A program made the position numbers and the translations under genes. The notes under the pieces were generated by a model, which was not told the DNA's origin, did not search any database, and saw only the letters and a program-made list of their open reading frames with translations. Source: Pseudomonas sp. Irchel s3b2 (lineage in GTDB: Bacteria; Pseudomonadota; Gammaproteobacteria; Pseudomonadales; Pseudomonadaceae). Taken from it: a stretch of 64,000 bases of DNA. Shown here one piece after another: positions 27,441 through 35,709 of the stretch (the first letter of the stretch is position 1; every line of letters begins with the position of its first letter). The stretch covers positions 558,001 to 622,000 of the forward strand of contig NZ_FYEB01000001.1 in NCBI RefSeq assembly GCF_900187445.1. Direction: 5' to 3'.

Positions 27441-28639
27441 GTCCGTGAGGGCAAGCTGAAGGTAAACGTCGTGCCCTGTTGCTCGGTCGACAGCACCTCC
27501 AGTTTTCCTCCATGGGCCTGCGCAATCTGACTGGCGATGTACAACCCCAACCCGAGACCGGCCTGTGGTGTTGCGCCGACTGGTTTCGAGTAGGGTTGGA
27601 ACAGATGCGGCAACGCATCCTCGGCAATCAGCCCCTGGTTTTTTACGCTCAACACAAAGTGTCCGTCCTCGACCTGCGCACTGACCTCGATCAGGCCGCC
27701 GGGATCTCCGTGGACAACGGCGTTCGCCACCAGATTGGATAACAATTGCGTGACCCGTTCACGATCGCAATGAACGTTGCTCAGGTCGCCAATCGACGAC
27801 TGAATGATGCGTTTGGGGTGAATGCTCTGGATCTCGGAAGTCACATGCCGCAACGCATCCGCCAGATCCGGGCACGGCTCAATGTTCACCGGGATGCCTC
27901 GGCCCAGTGAACCTCGCGCGAAGTCCAGCACATCGTCCACCAGTTTGGTCGCACGTCGGGCGCTGGTGAGGATATGCCGGGCCCGTTGCTCATTCGCCGG
28001 GTCAGAGACTTTGCGCAGGAGCATTTCGGCGCCGGCACTGATGGCGAACAAGGGGTTGCGCAGGTCATGGCCGAGTACGGCGATGAATTGTTCGGGTAGT
28101 TCGGCGGTTTGGCACTCCTTGATCAGCGTCGTTTCGGTCCGTTGCTGGTTTTCTTCGGCTTCGATCTGCAGCGCGAGCATTCGGGCGAATGACTCCATGG
28201 TGCTCTGGATCGTGCTGGACTTGAGTGGCGCCGGATTGGGGTCAAGGGCACAAAGGGTGCCGAAAAAGCGCCCATCGGTGCGCACTATCGGGACGGCAAT
28301 GTAGCTTTCGAATGGATAGGTACGGGGCGTGTGGTGATCTTGGTAGAGCGGGTCTTCACTGGCCTTGTCGATCACCACTGAGTGTTGACCCTGACGGATT
28401 TCGTCGCACAGGGTGGCGACCAGCTTCAGTTCATCGCCTACCTGCACACCGACATCCAGTCGATCGAGCACCGCGCAGACGGTCCAGGAGTCTTCGGCAA
28501 CACGGGCCACCGCTGCGAACCGCAAGCCGGTCAACTCGCTGATCACCTGAAGAATCGCCGGCAGCGCACTGATCCGGCTGATCGTGGAGATGTCTGCTGC
28601 CGCTGTTTGCCCCATATCCGTGGTTCTCTGCTTCAACAT
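27437..28639 (-). CDS. GAF-domain sensor histidine kinase
   Basis: About 400 residues, without a membrane anchor. An N-terminal GAF domain (ALPAILQVISELTGLRFAAVARVAEDSWTVCAVLD, then TYPFESYIAVPIVRTDGRFFGTLCALDP) is followed by a HisKA helix with the phospho-acceptor His in IAVLGHDLRNPLFAISAGAEML. The HATPase_c domain has N box LSNLVANAVVHGDPGG and G box GLGLGLYIASQIAQAHGGKLEV. It is a soluble kinase of the cyanobacterial-phytochrome-like GAF-HK type, but no bilin Cys is evident. Its response regulator is not nearby. The start is ATG 28639, or 28615 (MGQTAAADIS). Confidence 0.82.
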   Translation of the reverse strand: MLKQRTTDMGQTAAADISTISRISALPAILQVISELTGLRFAAVARVAEDSWTVCAVLDRLDVGVQVGDELKLVATLCDEIRQGQHSVVIDKASEDPLYQDHHTPRTYPFESYIAVPIVRTDGRFFGTLCALDPNPAPLKSSTIQSTMESFARMLALQIEAEENQQRTETTLIKECQTAELPEQFIAVLGHDLRNPLFAISAGAEMLLRKVSDPANEQRARHILTSARRATKLVDDVLDFARGSLGRGIPVNIEPCPDLADALRHVTSEIQSIHPKRIIQSSIGDLSNVHCDRERVTQLLSNLVANAVVHGDPGGLIEVSAQVEDGHFVLSVKNQGLIAEDALPHLFQPYSKPVGATPQAGLGLGLYIASQIAQAHGGKLEVLSTEQQGTTFTFSLPSRT

Positions 28640-28726
28640 GCCGAATGGTTTGAGGGATTCTAGCGGGCTTGCGAGAAATGGCGCGACTTCGTTCGTCGCT
28701 TCAGTGAACGGCCTGACGCCGAACGC

Positions 28727-28764
28727 AAAAAAGCCGCACGATCGGAAAGTCGTGCGGCTTTTTT
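28727..28764 (-). terminator. Rho-independent terminator after the PepSY gene
   Basis: A 15-bp stem AAAAAAGCCGCACGA/TCGTGCGGCTTTTTT with loop TCGGAAAG, 10 bases beyond the stop of the minus-strand PepSY gene. It is symmetrical but only serves the minus strand, since no gene ends on the plus side. Confidence 0.92.
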
Positions 28765-28773
28765 GCAGTTGAA

Positions 28774-29079
28774 TCACGTGTCTTGTTTGTTGCTCAGAAC
28801 CTTGCCGGTGGTGGCATCGAGATCCACGTCCCACTCAGTGCCGTCAGCCATCCGCAGTTCGACTTCATATTCGTAACCGTTGAAGTGGTTATCCAGGTCG
28901 GTATCGGTAATCGTGGCACCCGGGTGCAACTTCAAGGCAGCCTGGTTCAGTTCTTCCAGGGGTTTGATCTTGCCACTCTTGACCAACTCAGGGATTTGGT
29001 CGACGCGTACGTCAGCCTGGGCCAGGCCAGCAGTGAGGGTCAGGGCAGCAACGGTGAACAGGGCAGTTAAGGTTTTCAT
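28774..29079 (-). CDS. Secreted PepSY-domain protein
   Basis: A 101-residue protein with a signal peptide (MKTLTALFTVAALTLTAGLAQA, cleavage after AQA) and one PepSY domain (LKPLEELNQAALKLHPGATITDTDLDNHFNGYEYEVELRMADGTEWDVDLDATTGKVL, approximate). It is periplasmic and likely a small inhibitor or modulator; such proteins often accompany PmrAB/CpxR-like two-component systems. A PmrA-like box lies 54-70 bases upstream of the start codon. Monocistronic, with a strong terminator. Confidence 0.85.
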   Translation of the reverse strand: MKTLTALFTVAALTLTAGLAQADVRVDQIPELVKSGKIKPLEELNQAALKLHPGATITDTDLDNHFNGYEYEVELRMADGTEWDVDLDATTGKVLSNKQDT

Positions 29080-29132
29080 GAAGTTCTTTCCTTGGATGAG
29101 CTGTTTAAGTGGGATCAGGTTAGCCAGCGCAA

Positions 29133-29149
29133 CTTAATTCACCCTTAAT
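29133..29149. promoter_or_regulatory. PmrA-like direct-repeat box
   Basis: CTTAAT-TCACC-CTTAAT: two perfect hexamers spaced by 5 bases, the form of PmrA/BasR (OmpR-family) binding sites. It lies in the promoter region of the PepSY gene. Read in the gene direction it is ATTAAG-N5-ATTAAG. Confidence 0.55.
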
Positions 29150-29175
29150 GACCTGTGGCCTCAGCTTAAAAGAAT

Positions 29176-29266
29176 CCTGTAGGAGCGAGCTTGCTCGCGA
29201 AAGCGGTATCTCGCGACATCAATGTTGACTGTGCCGCCGTCTTCGCGGGCAAGCCCGCTCCTACAG
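29176..29266. repeat. REPIN
   Basis: Units CCTGTAGGAGCGAGCTTGCT (with CGCGAAAGC) and GTCTTCGCGGGCAAGCCCGC (with TCCTACAG). The left and right halves belong to slightly different REP subtypes (CTTGCTCGCG versus CTTGCCCGCG). Confidence 0.85.
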
Positions 29267-29290
29267 CGAAGCAGGCGCCACGGTCTCGAA

Positions 29291-30418
29291 TCAATACCCG
29301 TTGTTCTGCAACAACTGCGCAACGCTCGCCGCCGCCGGACGCTTATAGAAATTCAGCAGTTCGCTGGCGCGGTTGGTGAAGATGCCATCGACACCGGCAT
29401 CCGCCACTTTCTGGTAATCCACGGCATCGTCGATGGTGTAGACGTGCACCAGCAGGCCTTGATCGTGGGTGTACTGGTTCATCCACGGTTTAACCAGGTC
29501 CGAATAGCTCTGATCGCCACCCTTGGTCAGTGCGGCCGAAGGGCCGGTACCGATAGCGCCCTGGGCCTTGGCGTACTCGACCCATTGCTGGAATTCGGCT
29601 TTGTCTTTTGGTTCCTGTTTGGCGTAGTAACTCGCTTTGTCCTTGTCACCGGACTCGGCGAACGTCACTTTGGATTTCGGCTCGATGCTGCCTTCGCCCA
29701 CCCATAGCAGCAGGATTTTCGGCACTTGCGGCATTTCCTTCTCAAGCAGTTCGAGGCTGCTCTTCTCGAAGGTTTGCAGTACGACTTTGCCTTTGCCCTG
29801 GCCGACCGCCAGATTGCTCTTCGCCAGTTTTGAGCCGGTCGGGCTTAGCCAGCCGCGGTCCTGCAATTTATCCTTGAGGTCGCGCTCGATGCCGGGGAAC
29901 TGCTTTGGCTCCTTGGTTTCGATGTACAGGCCCGGCTTGTGCAGCGGATTGCCTTGGGCGATGTCGATGATTTCGTCCAAGGTCAGGATCTTCAGACCCG
30001 CGTAGCTCGGGCGTGCGCGATCCGGGTAAGCGCTGTTGAACCAGCTGCCGGCATCCAGGGTTTTGAGTTCGGCGATAGTGAATTCGTTGGCCAGACTGTC
30101 CTTGCGCTCAGGGAATTTGCTGGCGACGTCGGTGGTGCGTTGCAGGTTGTTGTCGTGCAGGGCGAACAGCACGCCATCCTTGCTGCGTTGCAGGTCCATT
30201 TCCAGATAGTCGGCACCCAGATCGCGAGCCAGTTTGTAAGCCGCTGCGGTGGATTCCGGTGCATCGAAGGACGCGCCACGGTGGGCGATCACTGCCGGGT
30301 GCGGAATGCCCAGACGGGTCGCCAATGCGGTGGGGCTTGGCTCGCTGGCGGCCTGCGCCTGGCCGAGGCCGAGCATCAGGCTCAGCAACAGGGCACGCTT
30401 GGTGAAGGTGACAGGCAT
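29291..30418 (-). CDS. glpQ: Glycerophosphodiester phosphodiesterase, periplasmic
   Basis: A 375-residue enzyme with signal peptide MPVTFTKRALLLSLMLGLGQAQA. It cleaves glycerophosphodiesters to glycerol-3-phosphate and an alcohol. The GDPD TIM barrel starts VIAHRGASFDAPESTAAAYKLARDLGADYLEMDLQRSKDGVLFALHDNNLQRTT, approximate, giving catalytic His-Arg (AHRG), the metal-binding Glu/Asp (LEMDLQ) and second His (LHDNNL). It ends VDGIFTNRASELLNFYK. The start at ATG 30418 follows AAGGA; in-frame codons upstream to 30616 are not coding-like. Named by its similarity to secreted GlpQ. Confidence 0.88.
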   Translation of the reverse strand: MPVTFTKRALLLSLMLGLGQAQAASEPSPTALATRLGIPHPAVIAHRGASFDAPESTAAAYKLARDLGADYLEMDLQRSKDGVLFALHDNNLQRTTDVASKFPERKDSLANEFTIAELKTLDAGSWFNSAYPDRARPSYAGLKILTLDEIIDIAQGNPLHKPGLYIETKEPKQFPGIERDLKDKLQDRGWLSPTGSKLAKSNLAVGQGKGKVVLQTFEKSSLELLEKEMPQVPKILLLWVGEGSIEPKSKVTFAESGDKDKASYYAKQEPKDKAEFQQWVEYAKAQGAIGTGPSAALTKGGDQSYSDLVKPWMNQYTHDQGLLVHVYTIDDAVDYQKVADAGVDGIFTNRASELLNFYKRPAAASVAQLLQNNGY

Positions 30419-30654
30419 GGTCGAAGTCCTTTTGCGATGGGTTTTCAAAGACGTATCTTTTAACAACTGAGCGCCGCTTGCGCTATCGCCAGACCGACAT
30501 AAACGTGTTGATAGAAGAATTTTTTCAACGCTTTTGTGCGGTTCTTTGCAGTACTCTTGGCCCGGCAGTTTCCCCGGCAGAGGGAAACCCGTTCGCTTGC
30601 CCTGCGTGTAAACCATCGATCACCGGTCCTTTGCGACCTTTTGTGAGGTTTACC

Positions 30655-30981
30655 GTGCGCATCACTTCCCAGCTCATTTGCCAGGCCGCCGACCAACTCA
30701 AAGGCTTCGTCGGCCTCAATCGAAAGACCGGCCACTACATCGTGCGCTTCAGCGAAGACTCGTTCGGCATGGACGTGGCTGATGACGGCATCATCCCCAC
30801 CAGTGAATTCGTCTGGGCACTTGGCCCCGAGCAGACCATGACGCTCAAGCGCGAACTGATCCAGTTGCTGCTGGACCAGAACATCGACGACCGGATCAAC
30901 ATCACCGAACCGTTGCGGGTGTATATGAATCGACGGGACGTGCCGCAGATTACGGCGGTGAGGAGTTTGGTGCGGGGTTGA
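30655..30981 (+). CDS. DUF2025 family protein
   Basis: A 108-residue soluble protein beginning at GTG 30655 (VRITSQLICQAADQLKGFVGLN), with GAGG 8 bases upstream. Conserved-looking blocks are YIVRFSEDSFGMDVADDGIIPTSEFVW and LDQNIDDRINITEPLRVYMNR. It matches the Pseudomonas-restricted DUF2025 family, whose function is unknown. Monocistronic, between glpQ (divergent) and a REPIN. Confidence 0.8.
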   Translation: MRITSQLICQAADQLKGFVGLNRKTGHYIVRFSEDSFGMDVADDGIIPTSEFVWALGPEQTMTLKRELIQLLLDQNIDDRINITEPLRVYMNRRDVPQITAVRSLVRG

Positions 30982-31005
30982 TGTTTTGTGGTGTTTGTTC
31001 TGGCC

Positions 31006-31076
31006 TCTTCGCGGGCAAGCCTCGCTCCTACAGGTCGTGTTGAATTCCTGTAGGAGCGAGGCTTGCCCGCGAAGGC
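31006..31076. repeat. REPIN, short spacer
   Basis: Units CTTCGCGGGCAAGCCTCGCT (with CCTACAGG) and CCTGTAGGAGCGAGGCTTGC (with CCGCGAAG) around a loop of about 12 bases. Confidence 0.9.
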
Positions 31077-31100
31077 GATTTAAAGAATACCCATCATTTA

Positions 31101-31421
31101 CTATTTGAACGCATATGCCCGCTCAACCCTGCACACTCGCGTATGACACGCCGAATACCAGGTCGACCGCCCGCGCTCGCGAATCGCGCTGTGCTCGGAA
31201 TGGTGTTTCCAGGCCAGGATCGCCGCTTCGCTATCCCAGTAGGACACCGTAATTCCAAGCCCATCCGCACCTCGGGCCGATTCCACGCCAAGAAAGCCGG
31301 GTTGCTCCCGGGCCAGTTCCACCATGCGTTCGGCCGCCTGTTCATAACCGTGATCGCCGTCGGTGCGCAGCGAGGTGAAAATCACTGCGTAGTAAGGCGT
31401 TGCTGGTGTCTGGGCGATCAT
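31101..31421 (-). CDS. Antibiotic-biosynthesis monooxygenase (ABM) domain protein
   Basis: A 106-residue dimeric alpha+beta barrel protein: YYAVIFTSLRTDGDHGYEQAAERMVELAREQPGFLGVESARGADGLGITVSYWDSEAAILAWKHHSEHS (approximate), with the typical aromatic/His residues near the C-terminus (WKHHSEHSAIRERGRSTWY). It is a cofactor-free monooxygenase or degradative protein of unknown substrate. Its ATG overlaps the stop of the amidotransferase-like gene (ATGA), so both are one translationally coupled operon. Confidence 0.85.
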   Translation of the reverse strand: MIAQTPATPYYAVIFTSLRTDGDHGYEQAAERMVELAREQPGFLGVESARGADGLGITVSYWDSEAAILAWKHHSEHSAIRERGRSTWYSACHTRVCRVERAYAFK

Positions 31422-32125
31422 GATTTTTGCCTCGCACAAGCCTCGATCAACGCGCGGACCAACGGCGGCAGAATACCCTTGAGCGCGGCGCGTTCCGGTT
31501 GGAACAGTGTGGCGACAAAAAACGGATGATCTTTTAACTCCACCGCCCGCAGATCCCCCGTCGAATCGTGGCCAACCGCACACAACTGCTGTTTCAGTAG
31601 CTCCCGCTCAAACTCGGGATTCACACCGTAACGGCAACGATATCCCTCGCGAATCTCAGCGCTTTCATACGCCTTGGCGATCAACGAGCCTTCAACCAAA
31701 TGAATGCTGTCGACGGTTTCCATCAGCGAACAGGTCAACGGCGTGAGTAATGCCCGCGTCGCGTCGGGTGAGGTCTCGCCGTGTTCGGCATCGCTCCAGC
31801 CCAGAACGTTGCGGGCGAATTCGAGTACCGCGTGCTGAAAACCGCCGCAAGTGCCGAGGAAAGGTCGCTGCTGCTCGCGGGCAAAACGGATCGCCCGTAA
31901 TGCGCCGTCCATGTCGCGATAAGGACTGGCAGGCACGCACCAGAAACCATCGAAGTCATCCAGTGACGTCTCGGCGTTGATGGTGTCGGTGGCCAACCAT
32001 TGAAACTGTATGTCCTTGCCTGAGTGTTCGGCGGCCATGCCGAGGGCGACGGGAATAGCTTGGTGGGCGGTGACCTGTGGGTCGTAATCGCCGATCAGAG
32101 CGATGCGGATGGCGCTGGTTTCCAT
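31418..32125 (-). CDS. CTP-synthase C-terminal-like class I glutamine amidotransferase homologue
   Basis: A 235-residue protein corresponding only to the glutaminase half of CTP synthase; the synthetase half is absent. It has the nucleophile elbow LGTCGGFQHAVLEF (Cys at about 93) and a C-terminal HPFFVATLFQPE. In PyrG the latter reads FHPE and the His is catalytic; here it is Gln, so ordinary glutaminase action is doubtful. It resembles the family annotated as CTP synthase C-terminal region-related (seleno)protein. Start ATG 32125; divergent from a LysR gene 79 bases away, its likely regulator. Confidence 0.75.
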   Translation of the reverse strand: METSAIRIALIGDYDPQVTAHQAIPVALGMAAEHSGKDIQFQWLATDTINAETSLDDFDGFWCVPASPYRDMDGALRAIRFAREQQRPFLGTCGGFQHAVLEFARNVLGWSDAEHGETSPDATRALLTPLTCSLMETVDSIHLVEGSLIAKAYESAEIREGYRCRYGVNPEFERELLKQQLCAVGHDSTGDLRAVELKDHPFFVATLFQPERAALKGILPPLVRALIEACARQKS

Positions 32126-32203
32126 GAGTGATCTCGACGCTTGTTGATTCCTGGCAGCCACTATAGATTGGCGTTCACGCAATCAATATTGGCATTATCC
32201 CAA

Positions 32204-33082
32204 GTGATCAATGCACCGACGCACTATAGACTGGACTATCCGGACCTGTCCCTGATCCTCGCCCTGGTGCGCGGCGGCTCTCTGGCCCGGGCCTCGGCGT
32301 TATTGAAGGTCGATGTGTCGACGGTGTTTCGCGCCGTCCGCCGACTGGAAGCCGCGCTGGGCCAGCAACTGTTCCAAAAGAGCCGCGCCGGTTACCTGCC
32401 GACCACACTGGCGCAGACCCTGGCCGAGCAGGCTGAGCGGGCGGAGCAAGCGCTGGAGGCGGCGCGCATTGGCGTGGAGCAGGGCGGTGAAGTCATCAGC
32501 GGCACCGTGCGCCTGACCTGCACTGATTCAGTCTTGCAAAGTTTGTTGTTGCCGGCGCTGGCGCAGTTCATGCCGTCTTACCCGGCGCTGACCATTGAAC
32601 TCTGCACCTCCAACGATTTCGCCAACCTCAGCCGTCGCGACGCCGACATCGCGTTGCGGCTGACCCGCACACCGCCCGAGCATCTGGTTGGCCGGCGTCT
32701 GGCGGATATTTCCTACCGGGTCTGTGCCAGCGCGGCCTATCTGCAATCGGTTGATTCCCACGACCTGGCTGCATTGACCTGGATCGCCCCCGACGACTTC
32801 CTGCCCGATCACCCCACCGTCGCCTGGCGCCGTCAGCAGTTGCCTGGCGTGACGCCGAGCTATCGATGCAACAGCATGTTGTCGGTGACCGAGTTGGTGC
32901 GGGCCGGGCTGGGCGTCGCGGCGTTGCCTGACTTCCTCATCGGTGACGGACTGCAACCGTTGACCGAGCCCTTGCACGGTTACGACACCGCACTGTGGTT
33001 GCTTACTCGACCAGACTGCCGCGCATTGCGCTCGGTGGTGACGTTGTTCGATGAGTTGGGGCGGGCGCTGAAGTTACCTTGA
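32204..33082 (+). CDS. LysR-family transcriptional regulator
   Basis: A 292-residue LTTR with a winged HTH at about 9-66 (YPDLSLILALVRGGSLARASALLKVDVSTVFRAVRRLEAALGQQLFQKSRAGYLPT) and an effector domain (GTVRLTCTDSVLQSLLLPALAQFMPSYPALTIEL). The start is taken as GTG 32204 (VINAPTHYRLDYPD); the nearby ATG at 32211 is out of frame, and an in-frame start at 32141 would overlap the divergent promoter. It probably controls the divergent amidotransferase-ABM operon. Confidence 0.85.
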   Translation: MINAPTHYRLDYPDLSLILALVRGGSLARASALLKVDVSTVFRAVRRLEAALGQQLFQKSRAGYLPTTLAQTLAEQAERAEQALEAARIGVEQGGEVISGTVRLTCTDSVLQSLLLPALAQFMPSYPALTIELCTSNDFANLSRRDADIALRLTRTPPEHLVGRRLADISYRVCASAAYLQSVDSHDLAALTWIAPDDFLPDHPTVAWRRQQLPGVTPSYRCNSMLSVTELVRAGLGVAALPDFLIGDGLQPLTEPLHGYDTALWLLTRPDCRALRSVVTLFDELGRALKLP

Positions 33083-33088
33083 GTCGGA

Positions 33089-33634
33089 TCACGCCTTCGG
33101 CGGCTCTTTGCCTACGAAGTGTTGATGCATTTCCGACGTCAGGCTTTCGATGCGTTCGGTCAGGGTTTTGGTGATTTCGGTGAGCCGGGTGTTTTGCTCC
33201 AGCAGTTCCAACAGTTGCGCGGTGTGTCGCGCGGCCTGGGCCTGACGATCGCTGTTGGCCACGGCCAAGGCTTCACGATGTCGCGCATCCGCGTCTGATT
33301 GGGCTTTGTCCCGCGCCGCTTGACGCGTCTGGGCCAGCAGAATCAGCGGTGCGGCATAGGCCGCTTGCAGGCTGAACGCCAGGTTGAGCAGGATGAACGG
33401 GTACAGATCAAAATCGGTCACGCCGGACAAGTTCAGGCAAATCCAGATCACCACAATCAGGGTCTGGGCGCCGAGAAAAGTCGGCGTGCCGAAGAATCGC
33501 GCAAAGGCCTCGGCGCGCAGGGCAAAACGGTCGGTGCCGAAAGTAGGTGCCAGGTGAGCGTGAGGGCGATGGAAGCGCAGGTGATCGACGGGGCCGGTGA
33601 GTTCGGTTTCGGTTTCGCGGGTCGGGGTGCTCAT
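33089..33634 (-). CDS. DUF1003 domain-containing membrane protein
   Basis: A 181-residue protein. A soluble N-terminus leads into two closely spaced helices (FLGAQTLIVVIWICLNL and YPFILLNLAFSLQAAYAAPLILLAQ), the DUF1003 hallmark, then a cytoplasmic coiled coil (RQAARDKAQSDADARHREALAV; LLELLEQNTRLTEITKTLTERI). Function unknown. The start at ATG 33634 (MSTPTRETET) is preferred to a longer in-frame start at 33703. Convergent with the LysR gene, 6 bases between stops. Confidence 0.8.
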   Translation of the reverse strand: MSTPTRETETELTGPVDHLRFHRPHAHLAPTFGTDRFALRAEAFARFFGTPTFLGAQTLIVVIWICLNLSGVTDFDLYPFILLNLAFSLQAAYAAPLILLAQTRQAARDKAQSDADARHREALAVANSDRQAQAARHTAQLLELLEQNTRLTEITKTLTERIESLTSEMHQHFVGKEPPKA

Positions 33635-33775
33635 GGTGCTCTCTGCATGGCCGCTGGGACTGAGGCTCACTATAGCTCCGGCGCCAGTTTCATCCTGAAA
33701 CACATTTCGGTGTTTCTACTCAGAGCGACCGGTCAGCGATAAAGCCGCGGACATTGTCATTTTTTGCAGCTTGAT

Positions 33776-34384
33776 TCAGAGCTCATAACAGGCCAGGAAC
33801 ATGTCTAGCGCCGACTCCACAACGGTGTGCTGCATCTCGGGCGACAAGCCTGGCTGGCCCATGGAGATCTGTGGCCAGAAGGCAAAGGACTTGAGCAATC
33901 CCTGGACCTGTTGCGCGGCGAACTCGGGTGCGACAGGTTTCAATAGCCCATCGGCCTGGGCAGCGCGAATCCACACAGTCAGACCTTCTTCGCGTTCGCC
34001 CATTCGGGCGACCATGTTCTGTGCGCGCTCTGGAGAATGGATGGTGGCGGCGATCGCCACCCGCGCCAGGTCGAGAAAGTTGTCATCGGACAGCATCTGC
34101 AGTTTCGCCTGCAACATCAGGCGCAACTGATCGCGCAGGGGCAGGTCAGGGCGGTAGGCCGTTTCCTGTTCAGCCGTCACACGCGCCCACAATTGATTAA
34201 GAATTTCGGCGAACAACTCTTCCTTGCTCGGAAAGTGGTTGTACACCGTGCGCTTCGACACGCCAGCGGTGGCGGCGATCTTGTCCATGCTGGTGATGTC
34301 GAAACCGTTGGCACGGAATTCGGCAATCGCCGCCTGGATGATGGCTTCGCGTTTACGGTCAGTGAGGCGCTGTGAGGCTGTCAT
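33776..34384 (-). CDS. TetR/AcrR-family transcriptional regulator
   Basis: A 202-residue repressor. The N-terminal HTH spans about 10-57 (KREAIIQAAIAEFRANGFDITSMDKIAATAGVSKRTVYNHFPSKEELFAEIL). A C-terminal ligand domain follows, with the RutR/AefR-like pattern ERAQNMVARMGEREEGLTVWIRAAQ. It lies divergent from a metallo-beta-lactamase-fold gene, with two inverted repeats between them that are probable operators. Confidence 0.88.
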   Translation of the reverse strand: MTASQRLTDRKREAIIQAAIAEFRANGFDITSMDKIAATAGVSKRTVYNHFPSKEELFAEILNQLWARVTAEQETAYRPDLPLRDQLRLMLQAKLQMLSDDNFLDLARVAIAATIHSPERAQNMVARMGEREEGLTVWIRAAQADGLLKPVAPEFAAQQVQGLLKSFAFWPQISMGQPGLSPEMQHTVVESALDMFLACYEL

Positions 34385-34412
34385 AAATACGCTTAGGCAG
34401 GAAGAAGTGGAT

Positions 34413-34478
34413 AACTACACTTGGTAGTTTACTTGTGATCGGCTTTGATGCAACCTTGAAACTACACTGTGCAGTGTA
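34413..34478. promoter_or_regulatory. Two candidate TetR operators in a divergent promoter
   Basis: Site 1 is AACTACACTTGGTAGTT (34413-34429; arms AACTAC/GTAGTT). Site 2 is the perfect 16-base palindrome TACACTGTGCAGTGTA (34463-34478). Both contain the half-site ACTACAC. They are 29-94 bases upstream of the TetR start and 120-186 bases before the MBL-fold gene. Confidence 0.65.
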
Positions 34479-34598
34479 ATGTTTTGTTAATCCTGCCCGG
34501 TAAAAAATAGAATCTGCGGCTAATGCGTGCATGCCTTGGCCATTTATCGTCCCAAGCAAGAAATCGCTAATGAGCGGTTTTTCTGGAGTCATTCAGTC

Positions 34599-35657
34599 AT
34601 GGCCACTTCAACGTCCCCTGCGCATAGCGCCTCAACGTCCGACGCGTCTCGACAGGCGCAAGGGCAGTACCGAAATCATGTGCCGGTGCAGCGTGAAGGC
34701 TTTCGCAAAACCTTGCGCATTATTTGGAACATGATCTTCCATAAACCACGCGACACCCGTCCGTCCACTCCCGTCCCAGTGGAAACTCTGACCCAGGCTG
34801 CGTTGATCGCTGCGCCCAACCACAGCGTCTATCGCCTCGGTCATTCCACCGTACTGCTGAAACTGCGTGACAAGTTCTGGATCACCGATCCGGTCTTCGC
34901 CGAGCGTGCCTCGCCGGTGCAATGGGCCGGCCCCAAGCGTTTCCATCAGGCTCCGATCAGCCTCGAAAACTTGCCGCCGATTGAAGCGGTGATCCTGTCC
35001 CACGATCATTACGACCACCTCGATCATCAGGCCGTCCTGAAACTGGCGAACAAGACCCGCTACTTCCTCACCCCGCTGGGCGTGGGTGACACGCTGATCA
35101 AGTGGGGCATCGATGCCAGCAAAGTGCGCCAACTGGATTGGTGGCAGAGCACCGAGGTCGATGGCGTTCAATTCGTCGCCACACCGTCGCAGCACTTTTC
35201 CGGCCGTGGCCTGTTCGACGGCAACAGCACCCTTTGGGCGTCGTGGGTGATGATCGACGGCGACACACGGATCTTCTTCAGTGGCGACAGCGGCTACTTC
35301 GACGGCTTCAAACGCATCGGCGAACAGTACGGTCCGTTCGATCTGACGCTCATGGAAACCGGCGCCTACAACGTCGAGTGGCCGCACGTTCACATGCAGC
35401 CCGAGCAAACCCTGCAAGCCCACATAGACCTTAAAGGGCGCTGGTTGCTGCCGATCCATAACGGCACCTTCGACCTGTCGATGCACGCCTGGTACGAACC
35501 TTTCGACCGTATTTTGGCGTTGGCCTGGGAGCGGAACGTGTCGATCACCACACCGCAGATGGGCGAGGCGTTCAATGTGATGTATCCGCAGCGTGGTCAT
35601 ACCTGGTGGGTGGAATTGGAAGGTGTCAGCGATCCGATGGCGCCTCAGAACGCTTGA
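34599..35657 (+). CDS. MBL-fold metallohydrolase (NAPE-PLD/UlaG-like)
   Basis: A 352-residue protein with the binuclear metal motif HDHYDHLDH (SHDHYDHLDH), further ligands in PSQHFSGRG, IFFSGDSGYFDGFK and LLPIHNGTFDLSMH. The arrangement is that of NAPE-phospholipase-D-like lactamase-fold enzymes (Lactamase_B_2). The substrate is unknown; a lipid or lactone is possible. The start at ATG 34599 (MATSTSPAHS) follows CTGGAG. Divergent from and probably repressed by the TetR protein. Confidence 0.85.
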   Translation: MATSTSPAHSASTSDASRQAQGQYRNHVPVQREGFRKTLRIIWNMIFHKPRDTRPSTPVPVETLTQAALIAAPNHSVYRLGHSTVLLKLRDKFWITDPVFAERASPVQWAGPKRFHQAPISLENLPPIEAVILSHDHYDHLDHQAVLKLANKTRYFLTPLGVGDTLIKWGIDASKVRQLDWWQSTEVDGVQFVATPSQHFSGRGLFDGNSTLWASWVMIDGDTRIFFSGDSGYFDGFKRIGEQYGPFDLTLMETGAYNVEWPHVHMQPEQTLQAHIDLKGRWLLPIHNGTFDLSMHAWYEPFDRILALAWERNVSITTPQMGEAFNVMYPQRGHTWWVELEGVSDPMAPQNA

Positions 35658-35709
35658 TGTTGTGCTGCCGGGCCGCTTGCCGTGGGAGCGGCCCGAGTTC
35701 TGAACCCAT

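Noticed and set aside
31418..32125. Functional CTP synthase (pyrG)
   Set aside because: Only the amidotransferase-like half is present and the catalytic His of the FHPE motif is replaced by Gln.
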